DNA of 42,417 bases from positions 1-42,417 of the forward strand of contig OMWS01000022.1 in NCBI GenBank assembly GCA_900314825.1, read 5' to 3'. Positions 7,390 through 15,891 of this stretch are shown one piece after another. The notes beneath the pieces were generated by a model, which was not told where the DNA came from, did no database searches, and worked only from the letters and a program-made list of their open reading frames with translations. This stretch comes from an uncultured Veillonellaceae bacterium. GTDB lineage: Bacteria > Bacillota > Negativicutes > Selenomonadales > Selenomonadaceae. A program made the translations under genes and the position numbers. Position 1 is the first letter of the stretch; each line of letters opens with the position of its first letter.

Positions 7390-8148
7390 ATGTCCAACGC
7401 ATGCTACACTCAGTACCGCGTCGAAGCTCCATCAAAAGAAATCAATCGTTTGGCCGATGGGTTCAATGCCCGCAGACACCAGGGGAACGATGATGATCTT
7501 GTTGTTTTCTCCCGTGTTTCGGAGCTCACGGAAGAGAATGTGCGAGCCTACAAGAACGGGACGTCCGTGCTTTCGTTCGAAGCGGAGACGCGCCGCGGCC
7601 CGCGGAACATCGAATGGAGCAAGACCATCCTCTCCCTTGCGCCCCACGCGTACATCTACTATTATGCCGAGGATTTCCCGGACGAGATCGTGCAGACCAA
7701 CGATGTCTGGCAGCGCTACTTCCAGGCAACGCTGGTCGTCGAGGCGTACCTCACGGAAAAGGCGCCGGCCGATGTCCTCAAAAGGTTTTCCGAATACGCA
7801 GAATACCGTTCTCGCGAAGACCAGGTAGGCTGGTATCTTTATGCCAACACGCGGGGGCTCCGCAAGCTGGTGGCCCCCTTCATCCAGCCCCGCCGCCGGT
7901 ACCATCATGAGATCATGCAGGAGTTCAGCGAGTTCGAGCAGGAGCTCCGTTGGGAGACGGGCTCCTTCATCAACATCTACCACATCGACTTCGTAGAGAG
8001 CAATCTCACACGGCTGCGGCCCTGCCAGACGTGCAAGGAAGTGGCGGAGCTCTATGATGATCTTTACGAAAGGGATCGCGAGATTTATGAGCTGCACAAA
8101 AAGCTGAGCAAGATGGAGTACCAGCTCGCTCAGCTGAAGAAGGGATGA
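7390..8148 (+). CDS. YubB-like ferredoxin-fold protein, paralogue 1
   Basis: This 252-aa protein and the one at 9217 are paralogues. Both begin with an MxNxCYTxYxVE strand followed by a helix, similar to the ferredoxin-like N-terminus of plasmid YubB/DUF1281 proteins. They share VLSFE..T(R/K).GP near residue 60, YYAE(D/E)F and TNDxWxxYF near 100, and a CxxC pair near the C-terminus (CQTCKEV), followed here by a charged coiled coil (YERDREIYELHKKLSKMEYQLAQ). The CxxC could bind metal, but no function is established. ATG 7390 follows GGAGG (7378-7382). The gene has its own promoter and leader hairpin, and runs convergently into the exonuclease gene. Confidence 0.7.
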   Translation: MSNACYTQYRVEAPSKEINRLADGFNARRHQGNDDDLVVFSRVSELTEENVRAYKNGTSVLSFEAETRRGPRNIEWSKTILSLAPHAYIYYYAEDFPDEIVQTNDVWQRYFQATLVVEAYLTEKAPADVLKRFSEYAEYRSREDQVGWYLYANTRGLRKLVAPFIQPRRRYHHEIMQEFSEFEQELRWETGSFINIYHIDFVESNLTRLRPCQTCKEVAELYDDLYERDREIYELHKKLSKMEYQLAQLKKG

Positions 8149-8177
8149 TGCGGAGCATCTTGGTATGACTTTCGGCA

Positions 8178-8939
8178 TCAGATGGCGCTGATTATCGTGC
8201 CGATGAGCCCCATGACGACAAGCAGAAACGTGGCAGCGGAAACGAGATATACGAGGCATCCTTGTTGCCCTGCCGCCGCCTGCTTCTTGATGGACGTTTT
8301 TCCGGAAGTCTTTCTCTCTTTGCCGCCGTTCCTTTTCTTGTCGTAGGCGGCGGCTACCTTCGGATAGCAATAGATTGTCGCGAGCGCATCCGCCAGAGCG
8401 CCGTGCGCCTTCTCCGTCCATTTGTATTTGTACTGGGCGGCGCATCGCGTGAGCTTTTGGTAGCGGTAGTCCCCGTGGTACTCGTCGTATTGCCCGACGA
8501 CGTAGGAATACATCGTCATGACATCGACCACCTTTGCATGGCGGGGGATGATGCCATTTTCCGCGAGGAAGTCGAGATCGAAGTCCGTGTTGTAGCCTAT
8601 GATTGTGTCGGCAGCATCGAAGATCGCTTGGATGATCGGGCGGTAGTCGTCGAGGGTGAGCTCTCCTGCGACATCCTTGCGGCTGATCCCGTTGACTTCG
8701 GTTGCCTTCCGCGTCCAACGGACGTCGCCCGGGTTCAGCCTCTCGTGGAACAAGATCTCGCTTTCGGCTGATACGATTGCGAGCTCCACGATTCCGTTCT
8801 CTTCCGGCTTGAGCCCGGTCGTTTCCGTGTCGATGCAGATGGTGCTTGCCGTCTTCGGCGGCTCTTTCAGCATCTCTTGCAATCTGGCGAGCCGCTCCTC
8901 GTGAATCCGCTCGATTTCCTTTTGGCGTGAAGTTGCCAT
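8178..8939 (-). CDS. DEDDh 3'-5' exonuclease with C-terminal membrane anchor
   Basis: The 253-aa protein has the DnaQ-like exonuclease domain at about residues 30-190. Motif ExoI is IDTETTG (Asp37, Glu39), ExoII is GYNTDFDLDFL (near 115-125), and ExoIII is KAHGALADALA with His179 and Asp184, so it is a DEDDh enzyme with all metal ligands. It is the only gene on the minus strand in the first 20 kb. Unusually, a lysine-rich linker (200-220) is followed by a hydrophobic segment at about 229-251 that should anchor the enzyme to the membrane, with the catalytic domain inside the cell. The family degrades single-stranded DNA or short RNA; the actual substrate cannot be told. The ATG is preceded by GGAGG at short spacing. 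Confidence 0.88.
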   Translation of the reverse strand: MATSRQKEIERIHEERLARLQEMLKEPPKTASTICIDTETTGLKPEENGIVELAIVSAESEILFHERLNPGDVRWTRKATEVNGISRKDVAGELTLDDYRPIIQAIFDAADTIIGYNTDFDLDFLAENGIIPRHAKVVDVMTMYSYVVGQYDEYHGDYRYQKLTRCAAQYKYKWTEKAHGALADALATIYCYPKVAAAYDKKRNGGKERKTSGKTSIKKQAAAGQQGCLVYLVSAATFLLVVMGLIGTIISAI

Positions 8940-9010
8940 ATTCCCGACCTCCGTTTCTCTTGATGAGACAATTTTATCACATCGGAGAGGTAAAGGGGAG
9001 GTGTGGATAT

Positions 9011-9039
9011 TTGACAGGAGGGGTGATTCGACGTATAAT
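9011..9039 (+). promoter_or_regulatory. Consensus sigma-70 promoter of second YubB-like gene
   Basis: TTGACA (9011-9016), 17-bp spacer, TATAAT (9034-9039): a perfect consensus in both boxes. The predicted start near 9046 leaves a leader of about 170 nt before the gene, containing the hairpin at 9114-9157. I see no coding capacity in this leader. Confidence 0.85.
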
Positions 9040-9113
9040 AGCTACATCACAAGCAAGGTGGTTGCAATGATTACGATTTAGGATTCAGCACAGCTTTGAA
9101 CTTCGCCTTTTTC

Positions 9114-9160
9114 AAGGGCGCACGCATGGAGAAGAATGACTCTATACGTGCGCCCTTTTT
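9114..9160 (+). terminator. Leader hairpin before second YubB-like gene
   Basis: AAGGGCGCACG (9114-9124) and CGTGCGCCCTT (9147-9157) form a perfect 11-bp stem around a 22-nt loop, followed by T9156-9160. It lies between promoter and gene, as in the two other leaders of this window. Confidence 0.65.
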
Positions 9161-9216
9161 GGTGCGCCGGAAGAGTCGTTCCTTGAAAACTTTATATGAG
9201 CCAAGGAGGAATCATC

Positions 9217-9987
9217 ATGGCAAACATCTGCTACACGAAGTACAAAGTCGAAGGTTCCGAGAAAGAGGTCGAGGCCTTGCGCAAGGCGCTCAACAAGCGC
9301 GAGGGAAAGAAATTTGCGAGCTACCTCCGATACTGCCGCCTCGCACCGCTGACCGAGGCGAGCGTGCGGAAGTTCCCGAACGGCGGGGAAGTGCTCTCGT
9401 TCGAGACCGCGACAAAATGGGGGCCGGAGCTTGAGGACTGGACGGACATCATACGAGCACGCGCGCCGCACGCGCAGATCGTCTACTATGCCGAAGAATT
9501 CTGGCAGGGCATCCACGAGACGAACGACATCTGGGGGAAATATTTCCCCCAGAGCTATGCCGTGTTTGCGAGCGTCTCGGAGAAAACGCCTGAATGCGTG
9601 CGCAAGGCGTTCACGGAGGGCGCGGAGCTCCGCTTGCGTGAAGACCAGGACGGCTGGTTCAGCTACCTTGCGCCGCGCGACCTCTTCCATAAGATCCACG
9701 AAGTCCTTCCCAAAGCCCGTGGTTGCACGTCGAATCTCGTTGATGCATTCTACGAGCACAAGAACAAGCTCCTCTGGGAGACGGATACGACCATCGCGAT
9801 CGGTCGCATCCACCGCGTGGAAGACCCGATGATCAAGAACGGCCCCTGTTGGTACTGCAAGAGGCTGGAAGTGCTCCAGGACGATCTCGGATGGTATCAG
9901 AAGATGCTCGACCAATACGAACGCCGTTTCGGAGAGCTCCCGAAGGAGGAATGGCTCCCTTCCCCATATAGCAAGGGCATGAACTGA
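9217..9987 (+). CDS. YubB-like ferredoxin-fold protein, paralogue 2
   Basis: This 256-aa protein aligns along most of its length with the protein encoded at 7390. It has CYTKYKVEG at the N-terminus, GEVLSFETATKWGPE near 57, VYYAEEFWQGIHETNDIWGKYF near 90, LREDQDGWFSYL near 140 and CWYCKRLEVLQDDLGWYQ near 215. The CxxC is kept in both paralogues, which argues that it matters structurally or for metal binding. It lacks the long coiled-coil tail of its paralogue. ATG 9217 is preceded by AAGGAGGA. It is driven by a consensus promoter and a hairpin leader. Function unknown; the YubB/DUF1281 likeness rests on the N-terminal pattern only. Confidence 0.7.
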   Translation: MANICYTKYKVEGSEKEVEALRKALNKREGKKFASYLRYCRLAPLTEASVRKFPNGGEVLSFETATKWGPELEDWTDIIRARAPHAQIVYYAEEFWQGIHETNDIWGKYFPQSYAVFASVSEKTPECVRKAFTEGAELRLREDQDGWFSYLAPRDLFHKIHEVLPKARGCTSNLVDAFYEHKNKLLWETDTTIAIGRIHRVEDPMIKNGPCWYCKRLEVLQDDLGWYQKMLDQYERRFGELPKEEWLPSPYSKGMN

Positions 9988-10152
9988 AATATTGCAATTA
10001 TCGAATCAATCATGAGTTGTTGCGGCGGGCGGGCACGTTGTTGATTGGCGTATCCACCCGCGAGGAGGTGCAGGATAGGATGCTTAGGAAGGAAATACGG
10101 CTTCACTGTCGAAGTACCCTTTTAGATAAAAGAAAATTTGGAGGCATGGCTG

Positions 10153-10350
10153 ATGTTCATGACATTGCCGATGTATATCGTATATTGGGTTTTCACGCAT
10201 GCAATGTTCGTCCTGTTTGTGATGGCGCTCATCATCGGCGCCTGTGCGGCCGGCGCTTGGCACATCGCTTTTGGAAAGAGGAAGCTCATAGACATCTTGT
10301 GCCCTGTCGTCGGAGACGATGGTATCCGAGGCCGGACATACCCGCAGTGA
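10153..10350 (+). CDS. Small membrane protein
   Basis: A 65-aa product with one long hydrophobic region (residues 1-45, YIVYWVFTHAMFVLFVMALIIG at its core) that could form one or two membrane helices, and a hydrophilic tail ending GIRGRTYPQ. GGAGG at 10140-10144 supports ATG 10153. I recognise no family. A second strong ribosome site, GAGGAGGTG (10061-10069), lies upstream without a convincing gene of its own. Confidence 0.5.
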   Translation: MFMTLPMYIVYWVFTHAMFVLFVMALIIGACAAGAWHIAFGKRKLIDILCPVVGDDGIRGRTYPQ

Positions 10351-10390
10351 AAAGCTTCTGCGGCTCATCAAACAAGGGGGGATGAGGCCG

Positions 10391-10948
10391 ATGTCATTGC
10401 AGAAGGGCATTCATGGCTGGATACAGGAGAAACAAGAACAGCTGGCGGAAAAACTGATGCCGACGATCGACTATGAGTGGAAGCCCGGCGATCTGGATCC
10501 TCCGTGGTTCGACATGCAGACAGGAGAATTTTACGGGGACGTCTATCAGGAATATTGCGAAAAACGAGGCGAGGATTGGCGGAATACCGAAGCCAGCCTG
10601 TTCATGAAAGCGCGTTATTCGAATTATGAGACATGGGCGCTCACGCAGCTGGTTTTCTGCCTGACGCTCGACCATCGCCTGAACCAATATGGTGCGGCGC
10701 TCCACACGGCTGGAACGAGGGAGGGAGCGATGGAAAAGCTCGCATTCGTGCTCCACGGCGAATTCGCAGGGCTTGAATGGATTCCGCCCGTCAAGGGATC
10801 CAGCCACATTTCGACGATCGTAGGATGCGCTGTGGAGGAAATTTATTTCGCGGAAGTCGCCGAGGCTATCGCGGATGCTTATGAGTACAGAAGAGGCGAT
10901 TGCCTGGAACGTTCGCAGATGAATCTGCAGGAGAGACCGATATGCTGA
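10391..10948 (+). CDS. Hypothetical protein with a YSNYETWA (phage/plasmid-type) segment
   Basis: The product is 185 aa from ATG 10391 (188 aa from ATG 10382; AAGGGGGG at 10374-10381 fits 10391 better). It is soluble. Residues around 80-100 read YSNYETWALTQLVFCLTLDHRL, which resembles the NYETW segment of small proteins found on phages and plasmids (DUF7249-like). It ends in a region with many acidic and aromatic residues. The stop codon overlaps the start of the next gene by 7 bp, so the two are translationally coupled. No function can be assigned. Confidence 0.65.
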   Translation: MSLQKGIHGWIQEKQEQLAEKLMPTIDYEWKPGDLDPPWFDMQTGEFYGDVYQEYCEKRGEDWRNTEASLFMKARYSNYETWALTQLVFCLTLDHRLNQYGAALHTAGTREGAMEKLAFVLHGEFAGLEWIPPVKGSSHISTIVGCAVEEIYFAEVAEAIADAYEYRRGDCLERSQMNLQERPIC

Positions 10949-11739
10949 AAGTGAAGGATACACCGAAACATTTGGGGGCGTGCATCTCGGGCACGTATGA
11001 GGATCTTGATGCGCTGCATGAAGCGTTGTTCGATGTCATCGGGACAGGCGAATCTTATAGGGACGGATATGACGGCAAGCGCACGCGGATGGCGGGGACG
11101 CTCTACGATATCCGCCATGCGGGCATGGGCGACCGTGGAATCGAAATGATTGACAGCGGCGTGAATCCCGATTGCAAAGGGCCGGACGGCACGCCCCTCC
11201 CGAAGACGAGCGTCGTTTTTTCCGTCCCCGTCCTGTGGCCGGAGCTTGCGTTCTTCGCGCTTGCCACAGATGACATGGCGATGAACGCTTGCACGCCGAA
11301 AGGCTTGAAGGATCTGTGCAAGGGATTGCCGAAAGAGGCAGCCGAAGCTGTGCAGGACAGGATGGAGTCCTCCGGCGGCCTCGTGAAATTCTTCGCAGCG
11401 CTTGTCTGGCAGGAGATGACGAACGTCATCGGGCGACGCAGGGCCGCACGGATCCACAGGAACGACTTGTTCGGGTCGAACATGATATTCTCCGGCAACT
11501 GCGACAGGGTGATGCCCCATCAGTATGTCGACCTGCTGAACATCCGCTACCTGAAGGAAGCGCCAGAGAAGCGCCTGATGAGCCTTGGGAAGGTTGCACG
11601 CTATTTGTGCGACCCTTATGCAGACAAGGAGTACAAGCCTTTCCTGGGAGCACTCGCGGACGCGGCGAGGAAATACGATGTCCCCGAGGATGAGATCGAA
11701 GCATACCGGGATGAATATCCAGAAGAGTTCGATTGGTGA
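10942..11739 (+). CDS. DUF6904-like hypothetical protein
   Basis: This 265-aa soluble protein begins MLKVKDTPKHLGACISGTYEDLDALHEAL and continues with RMAGTLYDIRHAGMGDRG near 50. The ordering matches what I remember of DUF6904 proteins, which are uncharacterised. The middle (TKTSVVFSVPVLWPELAFF) is beta-rich and the C-terminal half is helical, with acidic PEDEIEAYRDEYPEEF at the end. ATG 10942 is preceded by AGGAGA (10929-10934). It overlaps the previous gene and is followed 34 bp later by the RecQ-like helicase gene, suggesting a co-transcribed set. Confidence 0.65.
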   Translation: MLKVKDTPKHLGACISGTYEDLDALHEALFDVIGTGESYRDGYDGKRTRMAGTLYDIRHAGMGDRGIEMIDSGVNPDCKGPDGTPLPKTSVVFSVPVLWPELAFFALATDDMAMNACTPKGLKDLCKGLPKEAAEAVQDRMESSGGLVKFFAALVWQEMTNVIGRRRAARIHRNDLFGSNMIFSGNCDRVMPHQYVDLLNIRYLKEAPEKRLMSLGKVARYLCDPYADKEYKPFLGALADAARKYDVPEDEIEAYRDEYPEEFDW

Positions 11740-11773
11740 TTATCCGGCAAGCAGATTGGAGAGAAGGAAAGAT

Positions 11774-14700
11774 ATGCCATTCTACAGTGACCAGCTGCAT
11801 GCGGCTTACGTATTGGAGGATGCTGCTGCACGCATAAAGAAAATGGGGCAGGAGGACCAGAATACGATTTGGAGGCTCTACCAGCATGCGGGTACTTTCG
11901 AATGCATCCGTAACTTTGCGACGGGCGAACTCGGCGAAAACAGCCGCGTCCGCATCCTCGCCGGGATTGCCCAGAACATCGTGCAGCGGGGCATTCCGAC
12001 GTTCGCTCCGAAAATCGTGGAAGAATTGCTCTCGTTCCCCAGGAAAACTACGGCACGGGATGTCATGAAATCCCTCGTGCTCGTGGACAAGGGATACAAG
12101 TTCGATGGAAAACGCAGGTACTACCAGAAAAATTACAACAAGACGGTCACGGCGGGCGAAGTCAACGACACGGAAGTAGGGTTTCTGCTCCAGGTGGCAA
12201 GCGACGAGAACCTGAAGTATCTGGCACAGTTCATGGAGCTCCAGAAGCCTTTCGAGCATGTGATCCTGCACCCGAACACGGATGCAAAGAAGTATGCGAA
12301 CTACACACGATACTGCCTTGACCAGTCCCTCGGCAATCTCCTGGATCTGGTGAAGGAGCAGCGCCTGGACACCGGCATCGAGCTCCCGAAGCTCGTGGAG
12401 AAGGAGAGCTGCTGCGCGGTCGAGCTCGACGGACCGACGCATGAAGAGCCGGAACAGAAATCCAAGGACAAGATGCGCGACGACATCCTGCACGAGCTGT
12501 ACTGGAAGCCGACCGTCCGCATCACGGACCGGCAGGATGCGAGCCAGTATTCCAGGCAGCTCGGCGCTATGGCCGCACCGTTGCGGAGCCTCCTGGATTC
12601 GGATGCTTCTGTCCTTCCTGAAATCCAGCTGCCCCTCCATATTGCGCAAGTGGCGGAAACGTTCCTGCATCTTGTCGAGTCCGGCGAGGTTTCCGCTTTC
12701 GGCGGCAAGGACATCTTCTTCGCCGTGGACGAATGCACGGACAAGCGCATCATCTTGTACGGGATACAGAATGCCGTCAACATCCTGCACCACCTCGGCC
12801 GCCTGTTGAACGGCGGGAGCAGGGCGGTCGCTCCTGTCGTCGTCCGTTTCGGGGACGGTGCCTTCCGCATTGAGCCGGATGGGAACGCGCCAGAAAAAAC
12901 GAATATACGGATTGATGATGCGGTCATCTCCCTGCATATCAGCGAGCACATGTGCCAGAGGCTCTACGCATTCAATCCAGGCGTGAGCAAAGGGCACAAG
13001 ATATGGCTCTACAGCGCCTACGGAGTGGATTCCGAACGCCAGTTCCATATGGCGAAGCCGCTCGCTTATTCCATCACGGATGATACGGAGGACAGCCTCG
13101 TGTATTTCCTCCGAGATGTTTTCCGCAAGAAGGATTTCCGCCCGAAGCAGGCGGAGATCATCCGATCGGCCTTGTCGAGGAAGAACGTCATAGGCCTCCT
13201 TCCCACGGGAAGCGGGAAGACGCTGACGTATCAGATGTCCATCCTGCTGCAGCCGGGCGTCGGCATGGTGGTTTCCCCGCTCGTCTCCCTGATGGAAGAC
13301 CAGGTGGACAACCTGAAGAGGTATCTCATTGATGCATGCGCGACGATCAACGGGACAGTGAGCGGCGCTGACAAGCGCCTGCTCCTGAACCGCCTCTTGA
13401 AGAAAGAGTTCCTGTTCATGTACGTCGCCCCCGAGCGGCTGCAGATCCGCGGATTCAAGGAGGAACTGGAGCATCTTGACGTATCCACCCTCGTCATCGA
13501 TGAAGCCCATTGCGTCTCGCAGTGGGGGCACGATTTCCGCACGGCCTACCTGCGTGTCGGCGAGATCATGCAGCGGCATCTGAAGAACTACATCACGATG
13601 GCGCTTACGGGAACGGCCTCCTGCAACGTGACGACGGACATCAAGCGCGAGCTCGGCATGACGCGCAACGTGGACATCGTGACGCCGAATGACTTCCGCC
13701 GCCCGGAGCTCCATTTCAAGATCATCGAGCTCGAAAGCGACAAGGAACTGAAAGGCAGGATACAGGACGGCTCGATCGAGGACGCCATCCGCACAGCCGT
13801 CAAGGATGTGTCCGCGCAGGAGGAATTCAGGGAATCGGAGGATGGCACCGTAGACTGCTTCTTCCGCCACCAGAACGGCGAATACGCGAACGCGGGGCTC
13901 ATCTTCTGCCCGTTCGCGAAAAAGGAAGGGGAATCGACGGAGGCGATTCACGAGCGGCTCTTCCAGGAAGCGAACGGCCGGTTCGATGTCGGCCTTTACC
14001 ACGGGCAGCTCGAGGACGAGCAGAAGAACAAGGAGCAGAAGAGCTTCACACACGGGAAGACGGGCCTTTTGGTGGCGACCAAGGCTTTTGGGATGGGGAT
14101 CGACAAGCCGAACATCCGTTTCACGATCCATACGGCCGTCCCCGAATCCATCGAATCCTTTTACCAGGAGGCTGGCCGCGCAGGACGCGACGGAAAGAGC
14201 GCCGTCAATATCATCCTCGCGCCGCCCGTCGGCATCGACTATGAGGACACCATGGACAAGAAGATCGTCGACTTCTTCATGGACAATTCGTATCCCGACA
14301 AGGACAACTTCCTCGCGCAGGTGCGGTCCGTGCTGGAGACTGGGTTCATCACCGATGCGACGCTCAGGAAGGACTTGCTTTCCGGCATCCGCGAACTGGA
14401 CATTCCGGATACGGAAGTGAACCTCGAGGAAAATGCGAACGGGCACATCATCTTGAAAATCTTGTGCGGGAAAGGTTACAAGACGTATGACGCGACCATC
14501 GATGCGGATGGGAACACGCATTTCGACGAGGAAAAGCGGAACGCTTCAGCTGCGTTCCCTGGAGAAGACCGCACCAGCATCCTCTGCAGGAAATTTGAGG
14601 AATCTGTCAAGCGTTCGCTGGCACGGAAAATGGATGCGAACGACAAGCTCAACGCCCGCACGCTGATGCGATCGTTCGATCTTAACAAGATGGACACGAC

Positions 14701-15457
14701 CGAGAGCATCGCGCAGATACTGGACCGTCTGAAGAAGAATGAGATGCTGGATTGCTATGTCGGGCTCGACAAGACTTTCATGGCGAACTGGGTGGACGAC
14801 ATCCTGCGCGTCTTGATCGCGGTGAAAAAGAATTCGGTCGGGCACCCGCTCTTGTTCACGGGCAAGATGTACCGTGACGTCATGCGCCAGCGCAGGGCGG
14901 CACACAAAGCAAAATGGAAGTATCATGTCGAGGATTTCTACCCGGCATTCCATGACATCTGCAACTACAACCATCTCCCGCTCGCCAGCCTATCGGAGCA
15001 GGATTTCAAGGAAGTTGCGGAAGAAGCCCGGCCGAACTGGACGGGCGCGTACAAGGACGTTCAGGACAAGGTGCTCTATTACATGGGCGTCCTCGGCCTC
15101 TATACGGACTTCGAGAGGAGCTACAGCCCGAATTACATCCGCGTCACGCTGAAACCCGTTGACCCGGACGACATCAAGGAGCACATCAAGAGCTTCATCA
15201 GCGGCTATGAGACGACGGATTATGTCCGCCGCAAAGTGAAGTTCGATTGGATGGAAAAGGCCAGGAAGCCGTCGGAACTCGTGTACGAATCCCTGAAATA
15301 CATCATCGACTACTCGTACGAGAAAATCAGGTCGTACCGGCTGGCGCAGAGCTTCTCCATGTACCGCTGCATCCAGGCGGCGGCGATTCAGGGGATGGCA
15401 GCGCCTTCACGGACGAAGTCTACAAGTATTTCGAGTCGAAGTATTCGGACGAGCTGA
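11774..15457 (+). CDS. RecQ-family ATP-dependent helicase, very large, frameshifted near its C-terminus
   Basis: This is the main frame of a superfamily 2 helicase. Motif I is LLPTGSGKT with Lys482, Ia is VVSPLVSLMEDQV, motif II is DEAH at 576-579 in VIDEAHCVSQWGHDFR, III is ALTGTAS, V is VATKAFGMGIDKPNIRF, and VI is YQEAGRAGRDG near 797-807. These are RecQ hallmarks. An unusual N-terminal extension of about 450 residues precedes the helicase core, and more than 400 residues follow it, so the protein is far longer than classical RecQ (about 600). At 15391-15394 (GGGG) the frame should drop to -1, because the homology-like sequence continues in that frame to 15879. As written, this frame ends with 21 unrelated residues. 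A mutation, a sequence error or programmed slippage would all explain it. ATG 11774 has AAGGAAAG upstream. Confidence 0.85.
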   Translation: MPFYSDQLHAAYVLEDAAARIKKMGQEDQNTIWRLYQHAGTFECIRNFATGELGENSRVRILAGIAQNIVQRGIPTFAPKIVEELLSFPRKTTARDVMKSLVLVDKGYKFDGKRRYYQKNYNKTVTAGEVNDTEVGFLLQVASDENLKYLAQFMELQKPFEHVILHPNTDAKKYANYTRYCLDQSLGNLLDLVKEQRLDTGIELPKLVEKESCCAVELDGPTHEEPEQKSKDKMRDDILHELYWKPTVRITDRQDASQYSRQLGAMAAPLRSLLDSDASVLPEIQLPLHIAQVAETFLHLVESGEVSAFGGKDIFFAVDECTDKRIILYGIQNAVNILHHLGRLLNGGSRAVAPVVVRFGDGAFRIEPDGNAPEKTNIRIDDAVISLHISEHMCQRLYAFNPGVSKGHKIWLYSAYGVDSERQFHMAKPLAYSITDDTEDSLVYFLRDVFRKKDFRPKQAEIIRSALSRKNVIGLLPTGSGKTLTYQMSILLQPGVGMVVSPLVSLMEDQVDNLKRYLIDACATINGTVSGADKRLLLNRLLKKEFLFMYVAPERLQIRGFKEELEHLDVSTLVIDEAHCVSQWGHDFRTAYLRVGEIMQRHLKNYITMALTGTASCNVTTDIKRELGMTRNVDIVTPNDFRRPELHFKIIELESDKELKGRIQDGSIEDAIRTAVKDVSAQEEFRESEDGTVDCFFRHQNGEYANAGLIFCPFAKKEGESTEAIHERLFQEANGRFDVGLYHGQLEDEQKNKEQKSFTHGKTGLLVATKAFGMGIDKPNIRFTIHTAVPESIESFYQEAGRAGRDGKSAVNIILAPPVGIDYEDTMDKKIVDFFMDNSYPDKDNFLAQVRSVLETGFITDATLRKDLLSGIRELDIPDTEVNLEENANGHIILKILCGKGYKTYDATIDADGNTHFDEEKRNASAAFPGEDRTSILCRKFEESVKRSLARKMDANDKLNARTLMRSFDLNKMDTTESIAQILDRLKKNEMLDCYVGLDKTFMANWVDDILRVLIAVKKNSVGHPLLFTGKMYRDVMRQRRAAHKAKWKYHVEDFYPAFHDICNYNHLPLASLSEQDFKEVAEEARPNWTGAYKDVQDKVLYYMGVLGLYTDFERSYSPNYIRVTLKPVDPDDIKEHIKSFISGYETTDYVRRKVKFDWMEKARKPSELVYESLKYIIDYSYEKIRSYRLAQSFSMYRCIQAAAIQGMAAPSRTKSTSISSRSIRTS

Positions 15458-15879
15458 TGAGGGACGTCGAGCACGAGAACCTGCGGCTGCCGATGGCCTG
15501 GATCGAAAAGATCACGTCATCTGTCGAGCAGGGCGGAAACCTCCTGGAAGACCTTTCGCATCTCAGGACTTCCGCATTGAAGGTCGAAGAGGCCCGCCCG
15601 CAGGCCTTCACGCCATACCTCCTGTATGCGTATGCGACTTTCAGGGATCACAACCTTGACATCCGCAACGGCATCACGGCGTACCTCATCGGGCAGAAGC
15701 GTCTGCAGGGCCTCCGCCAGAACTACAGGACGACGCTTTCCGAGATATGCGAGAAGGCCTTGGAGACCGAGGACGAGACATATCTGCAAGAAGTCGGGAA
15801 GATCATCGACAAGGACTTTCCGAAAGAGAATCTTGATGAATTGAAGAAAGCGCTGGAGAAACAACTGGGAAAATTTTGA
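15394..15879 (+). pseudogene. C-terminal continuation of the RecQ-like helicase in the -1 frame
   Basis: From GAT 15394 the -1 frame reads DGSAFTDEVYKYFESKYSDEL and on to LDELKKALEKQLGKF, an acidic/helical, plausible protein tail of 161 residues. It has no ribosome binding site or sensible start of its own. Joined to the upstream frame at GGGG 15391-15394 it gives one protein of about 1,368 residues. Codon usage and GC match the upstream part. Confidence 0.75.
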
Positions 15880-15891
15880 GGGGTGCTTATC

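Noticed and set aside
7432..8718. 428-codon minus-strand frame spanning the first YubB-like gene and part of the exonuclease
   Set aside because: It overlaps the exonuclease in a different frame and the YubB-like gene in antisense; composition is low-complexity Arg/His.
10017..10385. Open frame overlapping the small membrane protein
   Set aside because: Although a strong GAGGAGGTG precedes part of it, the translation is Arg/His/Cys-rich and the alternative frame gives a proper membrane segment with its own ribosome site.
11426..14521. 1,031-codon open frame on the minus strand
   Set aside because: Antisense to the RecQ-like helicase whose seven motifs are clear. The antisense translation shows no recognisable fold and is an artefact of codon bias.
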